Origin: an uncultured Bacteroidota bacterium
Lineage (GTDB): Bacteria; Bacteroidota; Bacteroidia; Chitinophagales; Chitinophagaceae
Direction of reading: 5' to 3'
Length of the DNA stretch: 64,000 nt
Assembly (NCBI GenBank): GCA_903882805.1
Contig: CAIRYK010000041.1
Coordinates: 28,757 to 92,756 of the forward strand
Under the pieces are notes generated by a model, which was not told where the DNA came from, made no database searches, and worked only from the letters and a program-made list of their open reading frames with translations. Positions within the stretch are counted from its first letter, which is position 1, and each line of letters starts with the position of its first letter. A program made the translations under genes and the position numbers. Shown in pieces: positions 18,229 through 27,600 of this stretch.

Positions 18229-19284
18229 ATGACGAGGAGAAATATTTTTACCAGAATTAGCCTTGCTGTAGCCGTTGCGCTTTCAGCTCCTGTTGCTTTT
18301 GCTCAGGATATTCACTTCACCCAGTTCGACATGGCTCCGTTGGTTGTAAACCCAGCATTTACAGGTATGTTTGACGGTAAGATCCGTGCAAATGCTATTT
18401 ACAGGAATCAGTGGGCATCTGTTACTATTCCTTATGTTACTTATGGCGCATCGGCCGATATGCCACTGTTTGTAGAATCGAACGGCGGCTACCTTGCAAG
18501 CGGCTTACAGGTATATAAGGATCAGGCAGGCGATGGTAATCTCTCTAACTTTACTGCTATGCTGTCATTGGCATACCACAAGTTTTTTGGGAATAACGAC
18601 CTTGCTGTAGGTTTGCAAGGAGGGTATGCCCAAAAAAGTATAGACTTGTCTCGTTTATATTTTGGCGATGAATTCCAGAATGGCGTGCCTACACAGGGCG
18701 TATCTGCCGAATACAGACTCGGTCTTGGAAATTCAGTTAATTATTATCTGGTTAACGCTGGTATCTCTTTCTCACATGCTTCTGAAATTCAGGACAAGTT
18801 CAGCTACACAATAGGAGTTGCAGCAAATAATCTTAATCAGCCAACAGATGCGATAATGAGAAAACAATCTCAGAATAACTCATTGGCTATGCGTTACACT
18901 GCAGAGTTGGGCATGAATATCCGTACAGGCGAAAGATTGTATTTGCGTCCGGCAGTATTCTATCAAATGCAGGCAAGCGCTACTGAGTTGATTGCCGGAA
19001 ATGAATTTCATTATCTGATTGGTAATCTGGGCGGTGAATATGGTTATTCAAATTATTCTCCAGCCGTATTCCTTGGCGGTTGGTACCGTACAGGCGACGC
19101 CGTAATGATTACTGGCGGTATTGAGTTTAATGGTTTTCGTATAGGTCTCGGTTACGACTATAACACTTCTTCGCTTAATGCATCAAGCAATGGTAATGGC
19201 GGTTTCGAACTTGCGCTGCGCTATATTGCTCCTTACCCACTGCAATTTGCACATAAAAGGACAATTCCTTGCTCAAGATTCTAA
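18229..19284 (+). CDS. PorP/SprF-family T9SS outer-membrane protein
   Basis: 351 aa. A signal peptide (ISLAVAVALSAPVAFAQ, cut near residue 26) is followed by the PorP/SprF signature DIHFTQFDMAPLVVNPAFTG and a beta-barrel with alternating polar and hydrophobic strands (YRNQWASV, YASGLQVYKDQAGDG-type segments) ending near the C-terminus. PorP/SprF proteins are outer-membrane components of the type IX secretion and gliding system; several paralogues per genome are usual, and some are dedicated to particular cargo. The PorE-like gene follows 103 bp downstream, past a terminator, so the pair is co-oriented but probably transcribed partly separately. Confidence 0.9.
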   Translation: MTRRNIFTRISLAVAVALSAPVAFAQDIHFTQFDMAPLVVNPAFTGMFDGKIRANAIYRNQWASVTIPYVTYGASADMPLFVESNGGYLASGLQVYKDQAGDGNLSNFTAMLSLAYHKFFGNNDLAVGLQGGYAQKSIDLSRLYFGDEFQNGVPTQGVSAEYRLGLGNSVNYYLVNAGISFSHASEIQDKFSYTIGVAANNLNQPTDAIMRKQSQNNSLAMRYTAELGMNIRTGERLYLRPAVFYQMQASATELIAGNEFHYLIGNLGGEYGYSNYSPAVFLGGWYRTGDAVMITGGIEFNGFRIGLGYDYNTSSLNASSNGNGGFELALRYIAPYPLQFAHKRTIPCSRF

Positions 19285-19305
19285 GCAAATAATAAATATT
19301 TAGGT

Positions 19306-19343
19306 GAAGGGCTAAAGTTTTTTTAAAAGCCCTTCTTTTTTTT
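19306..19343 (+). terminator. Intrinsic terminator after the PorP-like gene
   Basis: An 8-bp stem (19306-19313 with 19328-19335) is followed directly by eight T residues. Confidence 0.8.
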
Positions 19344-19387
19344 AAAACCAATTTATACTTTTATATCCATTAACAACGCTCACGCAC

Positions 19388-21616
19388 ATGAGAAAAAATT
19401 GGCTGTTACTTATTTTAGCAACGATACTTGTTATTGTTCAATATGATGCAAATGCCCAAAGTCAACAAAAAAGGAAGTACAGAAACAGGGCAAACGACCC
19501 TGTAGGTAAATTGTCGGATTTGAAAAAACTAAGCTGGGCTGATGATTTGTACAGGCAGGGAAGTTACTTTAACGCAATTGATTATTACCAACAGTTGAAA
19601 GTAAGCGATGAGCGTAATCCATTTTTTACGTACCGTTTAGGTGAGTGTTACAGGTTTACACGCGACTATGTGCCTGCTGCACACTATTATATGGAAGCTT
19701 ACGACCTTGGTAGCAAAATATATCCTTTGGCAAGCTATTGGGCAGGATGTATGCTGAAACAACAAGGCGAATATCTGTCCGCTATTGCATGGTTCAATAA
19801 ATTTTTGGATGACAATAAAAAGAGTGCGGGCGTAAAACAAAATTTAGTTCCAGGCACAGAAGAAGATTACGAAAGAAACCCACAGCCTAAAGAAATCAAA
19901 GACCTCAAGAAGAGAGCTAAGATGGAAATTGAAGGTTGTACTATGGCTATTACTTCTATTAAAAGTCCAGAGCCATATACACTCATCAATGCTGGTCCTA
20001 ACGTGAATACTTCATATACTGAATTATCTCCCTACCCATTGGGCGACTCTGCTTTGTTGTTTTCTACTATGGGACGTAATGCAAATATTGAAGCCGATGG
20101 TTATGACAAGTTGCATTATAAAGAGCACTTCCTCTATTCACACAAACAGTCTGGACCAGTAGTTGATTCTTTCCAATGGCCTTTACCCTTTTATGATGGT
20201 AGTTTCAACGACGCTTCTGCTCATACGGGTAACGGTTGTTTCAGCCCGGGCGGAGACTACTTCTACTTTACTAAATGTAGCGAAGGCGACTCTATGAAGA
20301 TTACTTGCAGCATTTATTATTCTCGCTTCCAGATTCAGAAATGGTCTATCCCTGTGAAGGTTCCAGGTGGCGTAAACGAAGACTTTTCTTCTAACACAAT
20401 GCCGTATGTAGCTAAAGTTGGAAAGAAACTGGTATTGTTTTTCTCATCAAACCGTAAACTACAAAGCCGTGGCGGATACGATATTTGGTATTCAATCATC
20501 GATCCACGTAATGGTTCATTCCGCCGCCCACAGAATGCCGGTAAGCAAGTTAATACTACATCAGATGAAATCACTCCATACTATGATTCTCGCGTAAATA
20601 AACTGTATTTCGCGTCTAACGGTAAGAAGTCTTTTGGTGGATTTGATATTTATTCTGCAGATGGCGGTCCTTCTCGCTACTCTAATATCCAGAACATGGG
20701 TTACCCAATCAATACTTCAGCTGATGAGTTGTATTACATTAAGGATCCAGTAGGCAAACCAGACGCATATGTAGTTTCAAACCGTATAGGCTCTTATGCA
20801 TTGAAAAATCCAACTTGTTGCAATGACATCTGGCGTATACAGGGCGAACCAAAGTTGGTAATAATAGGTACTGTAGTTAGCAAGAAAACTCAGGAACTTA
20901 TGCCACAAACTGCAGTGAAGATGGTAGATCAGAAAGGTGAAATGAATACCTACAACTCAGAAGACGGTAATTTTATGTTCTCTATGTCAAGAGGTCATTC
21001 TTACATTCTTACTGGCGACAAAACAGGTTATACATCGTCAAGAGCTTCTGTAAGTACAATGGAAATCAAACGTTCTGATCCAGATGATACTGTACATGTT
21101 ACAATATACCTCGACACTATTAGAAATAGCTTCAGCGTAAAGAACATTTATTACGATTACGACAAGTCTACTATCCGTCCTGAGTCTGTAGGTTCACTTG
21201 ATTCTGTAGTTAATTTCCTGAAAGATAATCCATCAATAAGTGTAGAGATATATTCATACACCGACTCGAAAGGTAAAGAATCATATAACTTGGCGCTTTC
21301 TCAACGTAGAGCTCAGTCTGTAATGGATTACATCGAGAAGAATGGCGTTGAAAGAAGTCGTATGACTGCTAAAGGTTTTGCTCAGAAGAATCCTGTAGCG
21401 CCAAACGACATGAATGGTAAAGACAATCCGGAAGGACGTCAGTTGAACCGTCGTACTGAATTCAGAATAGTTACTGACGTGCCAACAAGAAGAGTACTGT
21501 ATAATAGTGCATTACCTGGTACAATGGATCAGCAACAGAGAAACTTGCGTGTAGAAAGCGAAGCTGATGATGAACCAGCTGGCAAAGGCGCTAAGGATAC
21601 AAATGAAGACGACTAA
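19388..21616 (+). CDS. PorE-like T9SS protein: TPR, beta-propeller, carboxypeptidase-regulatory and OmpA domains
   Basis: 742 aa. A signal peptide (NWLLLILATILVIVQYDANA) is followed by TPR-like helices (about 45-150, LYRQGSYFNAIDYYQQL). A PD40-type beta-propeller comes next (about 200-485, with repeated FSSNR and YFASNGKKSFGGFDIY blades), then a carboxypeptidase-regulatory-like beta sandwich (about 495-580), and a C-terminal OmpA domain (about 595-715, YYDYDKSTIRPES, SYTDSKGKESYNLALSQRRA) that binds peptidoglycan. This four-domain order is that of PorE, which links the T9SS outer-membrane ring to the cell wall. There is no clear lipobox, unlike many relatives. The tail after the OmpA domain is acidic. 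Confidence 0.85.
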   Translation: MRKNWLLLILATILVIVQYDANAQSQQKRKYRNRANDPVGKLSDLKKLSWADDLYRQGSYFNAIDYYQQLKVSDERNPFFTYRLGECYRFTRDYVPAAHYYMEAYDLGSKIYPLASYWAGCMLKQQGEYLSAIAWFNKFLDDNKKSAGVKQNLVPGTEEDYERNPQPKEIKDLKKRAKMEIEGCTMAITSIKSPEPYTLINAGPNVNTSYTELSPYPLGDSALLFSTMGRNANIEADGYDKLHYKEHFLYSHKQSGPVVDSFQWPLPFYDGSFNDASAHTGNGCFSPGGDYFYFTKCSEGDSMKITCSIYYSRFQIQKWSIPVKVPGGVNEDFSSNTMPYVAKVGKKLVLFFSSNRKLQSRGGYDIWYSIIDPRNGSFRRPQNAGKQVNTTSDEITPYYDSRVNKLYFASNGKKSFGGFDIYSADGGPSRYSNIQNMGYPINTSADELYYIKDPVGKPDAYVVSNRIGSYALKNPTCCNDIWRIQGEPKLVIIGTVVSKKTQELMPQTAVKMVDQKGEMNTYNSEDGNFMFSMSRGHSYILTGDKTGYTSSRASVSTMEIKRSDPDDTVHVTIYLDTIRNSFSVKNIYYDYDKSTIRPESVGSLDSVVNFLKDNPSISVEIYSYTDSKGKESYNLALSQRRAQSVMDYIEKNGVERSRMTAKGFAQKNPVAPNDMNGKDNPEGRQLNRRTEFRIVTDVPTRRVLYNSALPGTMDQQQRNLRVESEADDEPAGKGAKDTNEDD

Positions 21617-21639
21617 AAAATACTAGTAACATTATATGT

Positions 21640-21673
21640 GCAGGTTGTACTTTTGTACAACCTGCTTTTTTTT
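21640..21673 (+). terminator. Intrinsic terminator after the PorE-like gene
   Basis: A perfect 11-bp stem (21640-21650 with 21655-21665) with a TTTT loop is followed by eight T residues. The next start codon is only 13 bp beyond the T tract. Confidence 0.88.
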
Positions 21674-21685
21674 AAACAACCTGCC

Positions 21686-21934
21686 ATGATTGAAATATTG
21701 ATAATTTGCCTGATAGGCGCGATTGCCGGATCTATAGCCGGCGCTATTGTAAAAACAGATACAGATGGTTTGTTAATTGATATCGTAATTGGTATCGTTG
21801 GCGGCTTTATTGGTTACAAGCTTTTTGGTCATCGCCTGCATATTACAGGCAATGTATGGGTGAATAAAACGCTTACTGCAACTGTAGGCGCAATATTGCT
21901 TTCACTGATAATAAAATTAATCAGGCGCAGATAA
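21686..21934 (+). CDS. Small GlsB/YeaQ/YmgE-like membrane protein
   Basis: 82 aa from the ATG at 21686; an upstream non-ATG start would overlap the terminator hairpin. Three glycine-rich hydrophobic segments (IEILIICLIGAIAGSIAGAI, IDIVIGIVGGFIGYKLFG, ATVGAILLSLIIKLI) and a basic C-terminus fit the GlsB/YeaQ/YmgE family, named transglycosylase-associated. These are small inner-membrane proteins, often stress induced, with no proven enzymatic role. It needs its own promoter because a terminator precedes it closely. Confidence 0.75.
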   Translation: MIEILIICLIGAIAGSIAGAIVKTDTDGLLIDIVIGIVGGFIGYKLFGHRLHITGNVWVNKTLTATVGAILLSLIIKLIRRR

Positions 21935-21953
21935 CAGAACTGGTGTTTCTTGT

Positions 21954-21982
21954 TTTGTAAACAGAATAGCGCCCTATTTTGC
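21954..21982 (+). promoter_or_regulatory. Probable promoter of the prmA-like gene
   Basis: TTTG at 21954-21957, a 17-bp spacer, and TATTTTGC at 21975-21982, 65 bp before the ATG. The -7 box matches the one proposed for fabD. Confidence 0.4.
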
Positions 21983-22047
21983 GTAAATTCTTTTTATAGT
22001 ATTTTTTATTTTCAATTTTTTCAGATAGCTAAGGCTACTTTTTGATT

Positions 22048-22866
22048 ATGGAACACGTTAAAATTTCGTTTGTTACAGACAGCGCTGGCCAGTCTGAGAT
22101 TTTGGTTGCAGTTTTATCGGAAATGGGCTACGAGGGTTTTGAAGAAACAGAGGGCGAACTGCTGGCTTATATTGGAAGCGATAAGTTTGACGCATTAGAA
22201 TTAGACGCTGTTGTTGCACCTATGGGGGTAGAGTATACTTCAATAAAGATTGCTACTCAAAATTGGAATGCACTATGGGAGTCTAACTTTCAACCAGTGC
22301 AAATTGATGACTTTTGTATTATTAGAGCCGATTTTCATGAAAAAGGTGCAGAAATAGATTATGATATAGTTATTACACCCAAAATGTCGTTTGGTACCGG
22401 ACACCACTCTACAACCCGATTGGTGATAAGGATGATGAAAGACATGGATTTGGCTGGAAAGGATGTGCTTGATTTTGGTACCGGCACAGGGGTGTTGGCA
22501 ATATTTGCAGAAATGCGCGGAGCTAAATCAGTATTCGCCATTGATAACGATATATGGCCTGTAGAAAATACAAAGGAGAATATTGTTCGTAATAACTGCA
22601 ACAGGATAACAGCTGAGTTGGGTTCGTTAGATACAGTTATGCCAAGTGAATATGACATTATACTAGCTAACATAAACCGGCATATATTGTTGCAGTATAT
22701 GGGTTTGCTGTATGAACAGACCAAAAAGGGAGGTTACCTGGTTATGAGCGGCTTACTTTTTGAAGATGAGGCTATTATATGTGAGGCCGCAATTGCCGCA
22801 GGCTTTATATTTGAACAACTTTTGGAAGAACATACCTGGATTGCATTGAGGTTTAATAAGTGTTGA
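22048..22866 (+). CDS. prmA: Ribosomal protein L11 methyltransferase
   Basis: 272 aa from the ATG at 22048. The N-terminal half is the substrate-recognition domain of PrmA. The C-terminal half is a class I SAM-dependent methyltransferase: PKMSFGTGHHSTTRL near 111, DFGTGTGVLAIFAEMRGA near 134, IDND, and LANINRHILL near 205, the position of the family's NPPY-like loop. PrmA trimethylates L11 at several amino groups. Length and motif order are normal. No operon partner is evident; plsY begins 114 bp downstream on the same strand. Confidence 0.92.
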   Translation: MEHVKISFVTDSAGQSEILVAVLSEMGYEGFEETEGELLAYIGSDKFDALELDAVVAPMGVEYTSIKIATQNWNALWESNFQPVQIDDFCIIRADFHEKGAEIDYDIVITPKMSFGTGHHSTTRLVIRMMKDMDLAGKDVLDFGTGTGVLAIFAEMRGAKSVFAIDNDIWPVENTKENIVRNNCNRITAELGSLDTVMPSEYDIILANINRHILLQYMGLLYEQTKKGGYLVMSGLLFEDEAIICEAAIAAGFIFEQLLEEHTWIALRFNKC

Positions 22867-22980
22867 AAACCTGTGACTTTACTGAAAATAGCTTGTTAAT
22901 AGTATAAGGAATGCCTAATGCACTATTAGGATATTTGATAAAGAACCTTTAAATTTGTTTTTCTCAATAACGCAGAAGTA

Positions 22981-23610
22981 ATGACGATAGCGATAATACT
23001 TGTTTTAGCATATTTAATCGGATCTGTTCCCACAGCTGTATGGGTGAGCCGAATTGTGTTTGGAATTGATATCAGAGAACATGGTAGCGGAAATGCAGGC
23101 GCTACAAATGCATTCAGAATATTAGGTAAAAAAGCTGGTAGCGGAGTAATGTTGGTTGACATGATGAAAGGTTTCCTTGCGGTTAAACTTGCTCTTTTTT
23201 CACCATTTCTAGTTAATAGCGAGCCTTTTGTGAACCTTCAAATATTTTTAGGTCTTTCTGCTGTTGTAGGTCATATTTTTCCAATATGGGCGGATTTTCG
23301 TGGGGGTAAAGGAATTGCAACATTATTTGGTATGATTTTGTCTATTCAGCCAATAGTGGCGGTTAGCTTGGTGGCTGTTTTTTTGCTTATGCTTATGCTT
23401 ACCAGGTACGTATCACTTAGTTCGATCACTGCAAGTATTGCATTTCCGTTACTTATACTTTTTATTTTCAACGCTCACGAGCTGAGTTATCGTTTATTTG
23501 CAATTGCTACTGCATTTTTGGTTGTTTTAACCCATCACAAGAATATAAGCAGATTACTAACGGGTAACGAGAACAAAGTTCCAATATTCAGAAAAAGGAA
23601 TAGCGGATAG
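22981..23610 (+). CDS. plsY: Glycerol-3-phosphate acyltransferase
   Basis: 209 aa integral membrane enzyme. It shows the three cytoplasmic PlsY motifs: YLIGSVPTAVWVSR at the N-terminus, GSGNAGATNAFRILGKKAG near 38, and WADFRGGKGIATLFG near 103. About seven hydrophobic segments match the solved topology. PlsY transfers the acyl group from acyl-phosphate to glycerol-3-phosphate, making lysophosphatidic acid, the first step of phospholipid synthesis. It ends 19 bp before the following methyltransferase-like gene, which is likely co-transcribed. Confidence 0.93.
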   Translation: MTIAIILVLAYLIGSVPTAVWVSRIVFGIDIREHGSGNAGATNAFRILGKKAGSGVMLVDMMKGFLAVKLALFSPFLVNSEPFVNLQIFLGLSAVVGHIFPIWADFRGGKGIATLFGMILSIQPIVAVSLVAVFLLMLMLTRYVSLSSITASIAFPLLILFIFNAHELSYRLFAIATAFLVVLTHHKNISRLLTGNENKVPIFRKRNSG

Positions 23611-23629
23611 ATAGCGCCATTAGCTGCTA

Positions 23630-24349
23630 TTGTTATTAATTTGGTTGATTTATTGCTACCCAGGTAGTTTACCTTATCGCTCAAAAATTTGTTTAGCCAT
23701 TAATATCCCCTTTTACAAACGTCTGTTCAGTTATGTTTATCCTTTGTCATTAAGGAAAACCAGTAGCGCAATAAATCCCCATTTAGAGTTACTGCTTTAC
23801 AGAAATCAAATACAGTTAGCCACACCAGATGCATTTTATTCGGACGGTGTGCGCTATGAGCCAGCTGTTGCGGCAGTAAAACATCTTAAATCATTTCTTC
23901 CCGGAGTAAAGAATGCTTTGGTATTGGGTACAGGCATTGGTAGCTTGGTCAGGGTCATGGCTGCTAACAACTACAAACCTGCGTACGATCTTGTAGAACT
24001 TGACGAGGTGGTGCTTGAAATGGCGATGGAGTTGCTAAGCGACATTAGTGATTTGAAGATTAATCCTATTTGTACTGATGCTGAAAAATACCTAAAGAGG
24101 AACAACCGGAAATACGAATTTATTTTTATTGACATTTTTAATGGTAGGGTAGTACCTGATTTTGTATCGCAGCCATTATTTCTTTCAGCATGTTTCAGCG
24201 CACTTGCACCCGCAGGTTGCGTTGCATTCAATTATATCGTCAATGATAACAGTATTTGGAATCAGACAGTTACTAATTTTTCTGCTGTTTTTGCCAATTA
24301 TACCATTCTCGATTTGGGGATAAATAAGATACTTATAGGCAGGAAATAA
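23630..24349 (+). CDS. Spermidine-synthase-like class I methyltransferase-fold protein
   Basis: Up to 239 aa. A Rossmann core is clear: VLGTGIGSLVRVM near 100, DLVELDEVVLEMA near 122, and FIFIDIFNGRVVPDFV near 165, where the spermidine-synthase fold places its D-F-G/N motif. The polyamine-site Glu/His residues of true spermidine synthases are not evident (SDGVRYEPAV instead), so the substrate is open. No in-frame ATG lies near the N-terminus; TTG at 23630 or 23645 are candidates, and the start is uncertain. It follows plsY by 19 bp. Confidence 0.7.
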   Translation: MLLIWLIYCYPGSLPYRSKICLAINIPFYKRLFSYVYPLSLRKTSSAINPHLELLLYRNQIQLATPDAFYSDGVRYEPAVAAVKHLKSFLPGVKNALVLGTGIGSLVRVMAANNYKPAYDLVELDEVVLEMAMELLSDISDLKINPICTDAEKYLKRNNRKYEFIFIDIFNGRVVPDFVSQPLFLSACFSALAPAGCVAFNYIVNDNSIWNQTVTNFSAVFANYTILDLGINKILIGRK

Positions 24350-24615
24350 TTCATTGCTAATCAGTTTTTCGTTCTCAAGACGAGGATATTAACACTATCA
24401 ACCTGCGTTTTCCACATTATTCATTATATTTTCTTGCTCACGATGCAATCCGCTAAAAATTTTTGTAAAAAATAATCTTTTTATAACAAAATGTTATACC
24501 TTAGACTTGTGTTTTTACGGGAATACAACAAGAAACGGCTAGTTTTATTAGTCGTTGACTAATTGTTTTTTAGGAAACACAACAGACATTGCGAACTTAT
24601 TTTAAAAACAACGGT

Positions 24616-27600
24616 ATGAAAAAAGTTTACTTCCTCCTATTAATGCTTTGCCTGAGTGTCGCAGGCCGTAGTCAGACAGCTGCGTCTTACACCTTTACCC
24701 GATCGACCGGTACTTATACCAGTATCGCTGGAGGTCCCGGAACAACTGCTGTGAGTGGTTGGACCAGCGTAGATGACGGATATGTAGGTTCTATTCCAAT
24801 TGGATTTACTTTTACTTTTTGCGGAGTAGGTAGAACGACTCTTTCTGCCTGTTCGAATGGATGGTTGAGTTTGACAAACTATCTGGGTGCAAACTACCCA
24901 GGGTCGCCCGGTGCAATTGGTAGCCAAGGTTGGCTATTTGCTCTATGGCACGATGCTTACGGTGCGAGTCCTTCGCAAGCATACTACCAAACCAGTGGTA
25001 CAGCGCCTAATAGGGTGTTTACTTTTGAATGGCAGAACTGGAGTTCATGCTGTAGTTATGGCCCAATGATGAACGTTCAAATTAAGCTGCTCGAAAATGG
25101 TAACATCATACAAATGTGTTACGGAACTTATGCGAGCACACCTTCGGTGAGCATTGGTATTGCAAATAGCTCATCGGATTATCAAACGCTTACTGGATCG
25201 TCGTCAACAACTTGTTCATCTTCAAGTTGGTCGTATACAACATTGCCTTCCAACGGCTCAATTTTGCAATGGGCTTTGCAATGCGGCACAATAGTTCCCG
25301 GCGCTGTTTCTGCTACGGTAACCAACGATTGCGCTGGTTTTGCTTCTACACTTAACCTTACTGGCGCTTCTGGCGAACCAGGTATTAGTTATCAGTGGCA
25401 ATCTTCTCCAGACAGTATCACATGGTCAAATGTATCTGGAGCTACTACCGCTACCTATTCTACAACCGTTAACTCAACAGTATTTTATCGTAACCGTCTG
25501 GGTTGTAGCTTTACAAGTACCAATGCAAACACTGCAGGTCGTAAGCTTACTAATAATACTCCTGGCGTTATCGGCGGAGCGAACGCTGTTTGTATTAATG
25601 CAACTACGCCTTTTACCAATACTACTCTTGGTGGCGACTGGGTATCTACTGCCCCTGCTATTGCCACAGTAGGAACTACGGGTTTAGTTCAGGGTATATC
25701 TCAAGGCACAGCAATTATCTCCTATACCTCACTCGGTTGCTCTGTATCAAAGACCGTTGCTGTTAATCCGCTTCCGAGTGTATTCAATGTAGCTGGCGGA
25801 GGTTCATATTGTTTAGGCGGGGCCGGCGTAAACGTTACGCTTAGTAATTCAGCTACAGGATTTGAGTATCAGTTATATAATGGAAGCACGCCAACAGGAT
25901 CGCCCATCGCAGGTCTGACTGGTAGTGCCCGCACATTTGGTCCGTTGCCGGTTGCTGGTACTTATACTGTTACTGCTCGTAATACTACTACAGGTTGCTT
26001 GCGCGACATGAACGGAAACGCAACTGTTGTTGTTAATCCAGTGCCTGGCGTTACAAACGGTCCACTTACGATTTGTCAAGGTTTAACCGGTTTGTTCCTA
26101 AATCCAGTGGCAGGTGGTACTTGGAGCAGTAGTAATACTGCAATTGCTACCGCTAATCCTGCTACCGGAGTCGTAACCGGCGTTTCGGGCGGTATTGCTA
26201 CCATTACTTACACTTTGCCAGCAGGTTGCTATGTTACTAAGGATGTTACTATTAATCCTGCAGTTCCAGCTATTGGCGGTGTTGCCAATGTGTGCGCGGG
26301 ATTGTCAACTACACTCACCAATGCTGTTTCAGGCGGCGTATGGAGCTCAAGTACACCTGCTGTCGCTACTATCGGCTCTGTGTCCGGCTCAGTTTCTGGT
26401 GTTATGGCTGGCGCAACAACTATGACCTATACATTAGGAACAGGTTGTCTGAACACTGTAGCATTTACCGTTAACCCATTGCCTGCTGCTATAACTGGCT
26501 CTACTAACTTCTGTTTAGGCGGAACAACTACGCTTGGCAATACGAGCGCCGGCGGTACATGGAGCAGCAGCGATATTTCTATTGCAACTGCAGGGCTGTC
26601 TACAGGCGTTATTTCAGGAATAACTGCAGGCGCTACTAATGTTATCTATACATTGCCTACTGGTTGTGTTCAGTCTACACTTGTAAATGTTACTCCTTTG
26701 CCTCAGGTATATAATGTTACTGGCGGCGGTGGATATTGCTTAGGCGGAACACCTCCTCATGTATTTCTGAGTTTTTCTAATCCTGGCATAAGCTATCAGC
26801 TTCGTAAAGACGGCGTAGCTACCGGTATACCACAGGCAGGTACTGGAGCAATGCTCGACTTTGGTGAGCAACCAGCAGTTGGAGTTTATACAATAGTAGC
26901 AACAAACACTACTTCGTCTTGTACAAACAACATGGCTGGCAGCGTTACAATATCTATCAATCCATTACCTGCACCTCAAACTGTTTCTGGAACAGGCAAC
27001 TATTGTGAAGGCGGTACAGGTCGCAATGTTTATCTAGATGCATCTGTTTCTGGTATTTCTTATCAGTTGTATAACGGTTTGTCAACAGTAGGCGCTGCTA
27101 TGGCAGGAACAGGATTAAGCATTGATTTTGGCGCGCAAACAACACCTGGTGCATATACCGTTGTAGCAACTAACACAACTACTGGTTGTACAAATAATAT
27201 GACAGGTAGCGCAGTAATAGGTATTAACTATTTGCCAACAGGATATGCTGTTACCGGCGGTGGTAGCTACTGCAGCGGCGGTAGCGGTGTATCTGTAATA
27301 TTGAATGGTTCTGACAATGCAATTTCTTATCAGCTTTATAAAGACGGTTCAACTGTTGGCGCACCAATTATAGGCGTTACAGGTCCTGTTGATTTTGGTT
27401 TGAAAACAGCTACTGGTTCTTACAACGTAATAGCAACAAATACGTCTACTGGTTGCGTTAAAACAATGGATGGTAGTGTAGCAATATCTATCAATCCACT
27501 TCCTGCAGCTGTTGCTGTTACTGGCGGCGGTAACTTTTGTGTTGGCGGCTTGGGCGTGAACGTTGGTACAGGTTTTTCAAATTCCGGTATCAACTACAAC

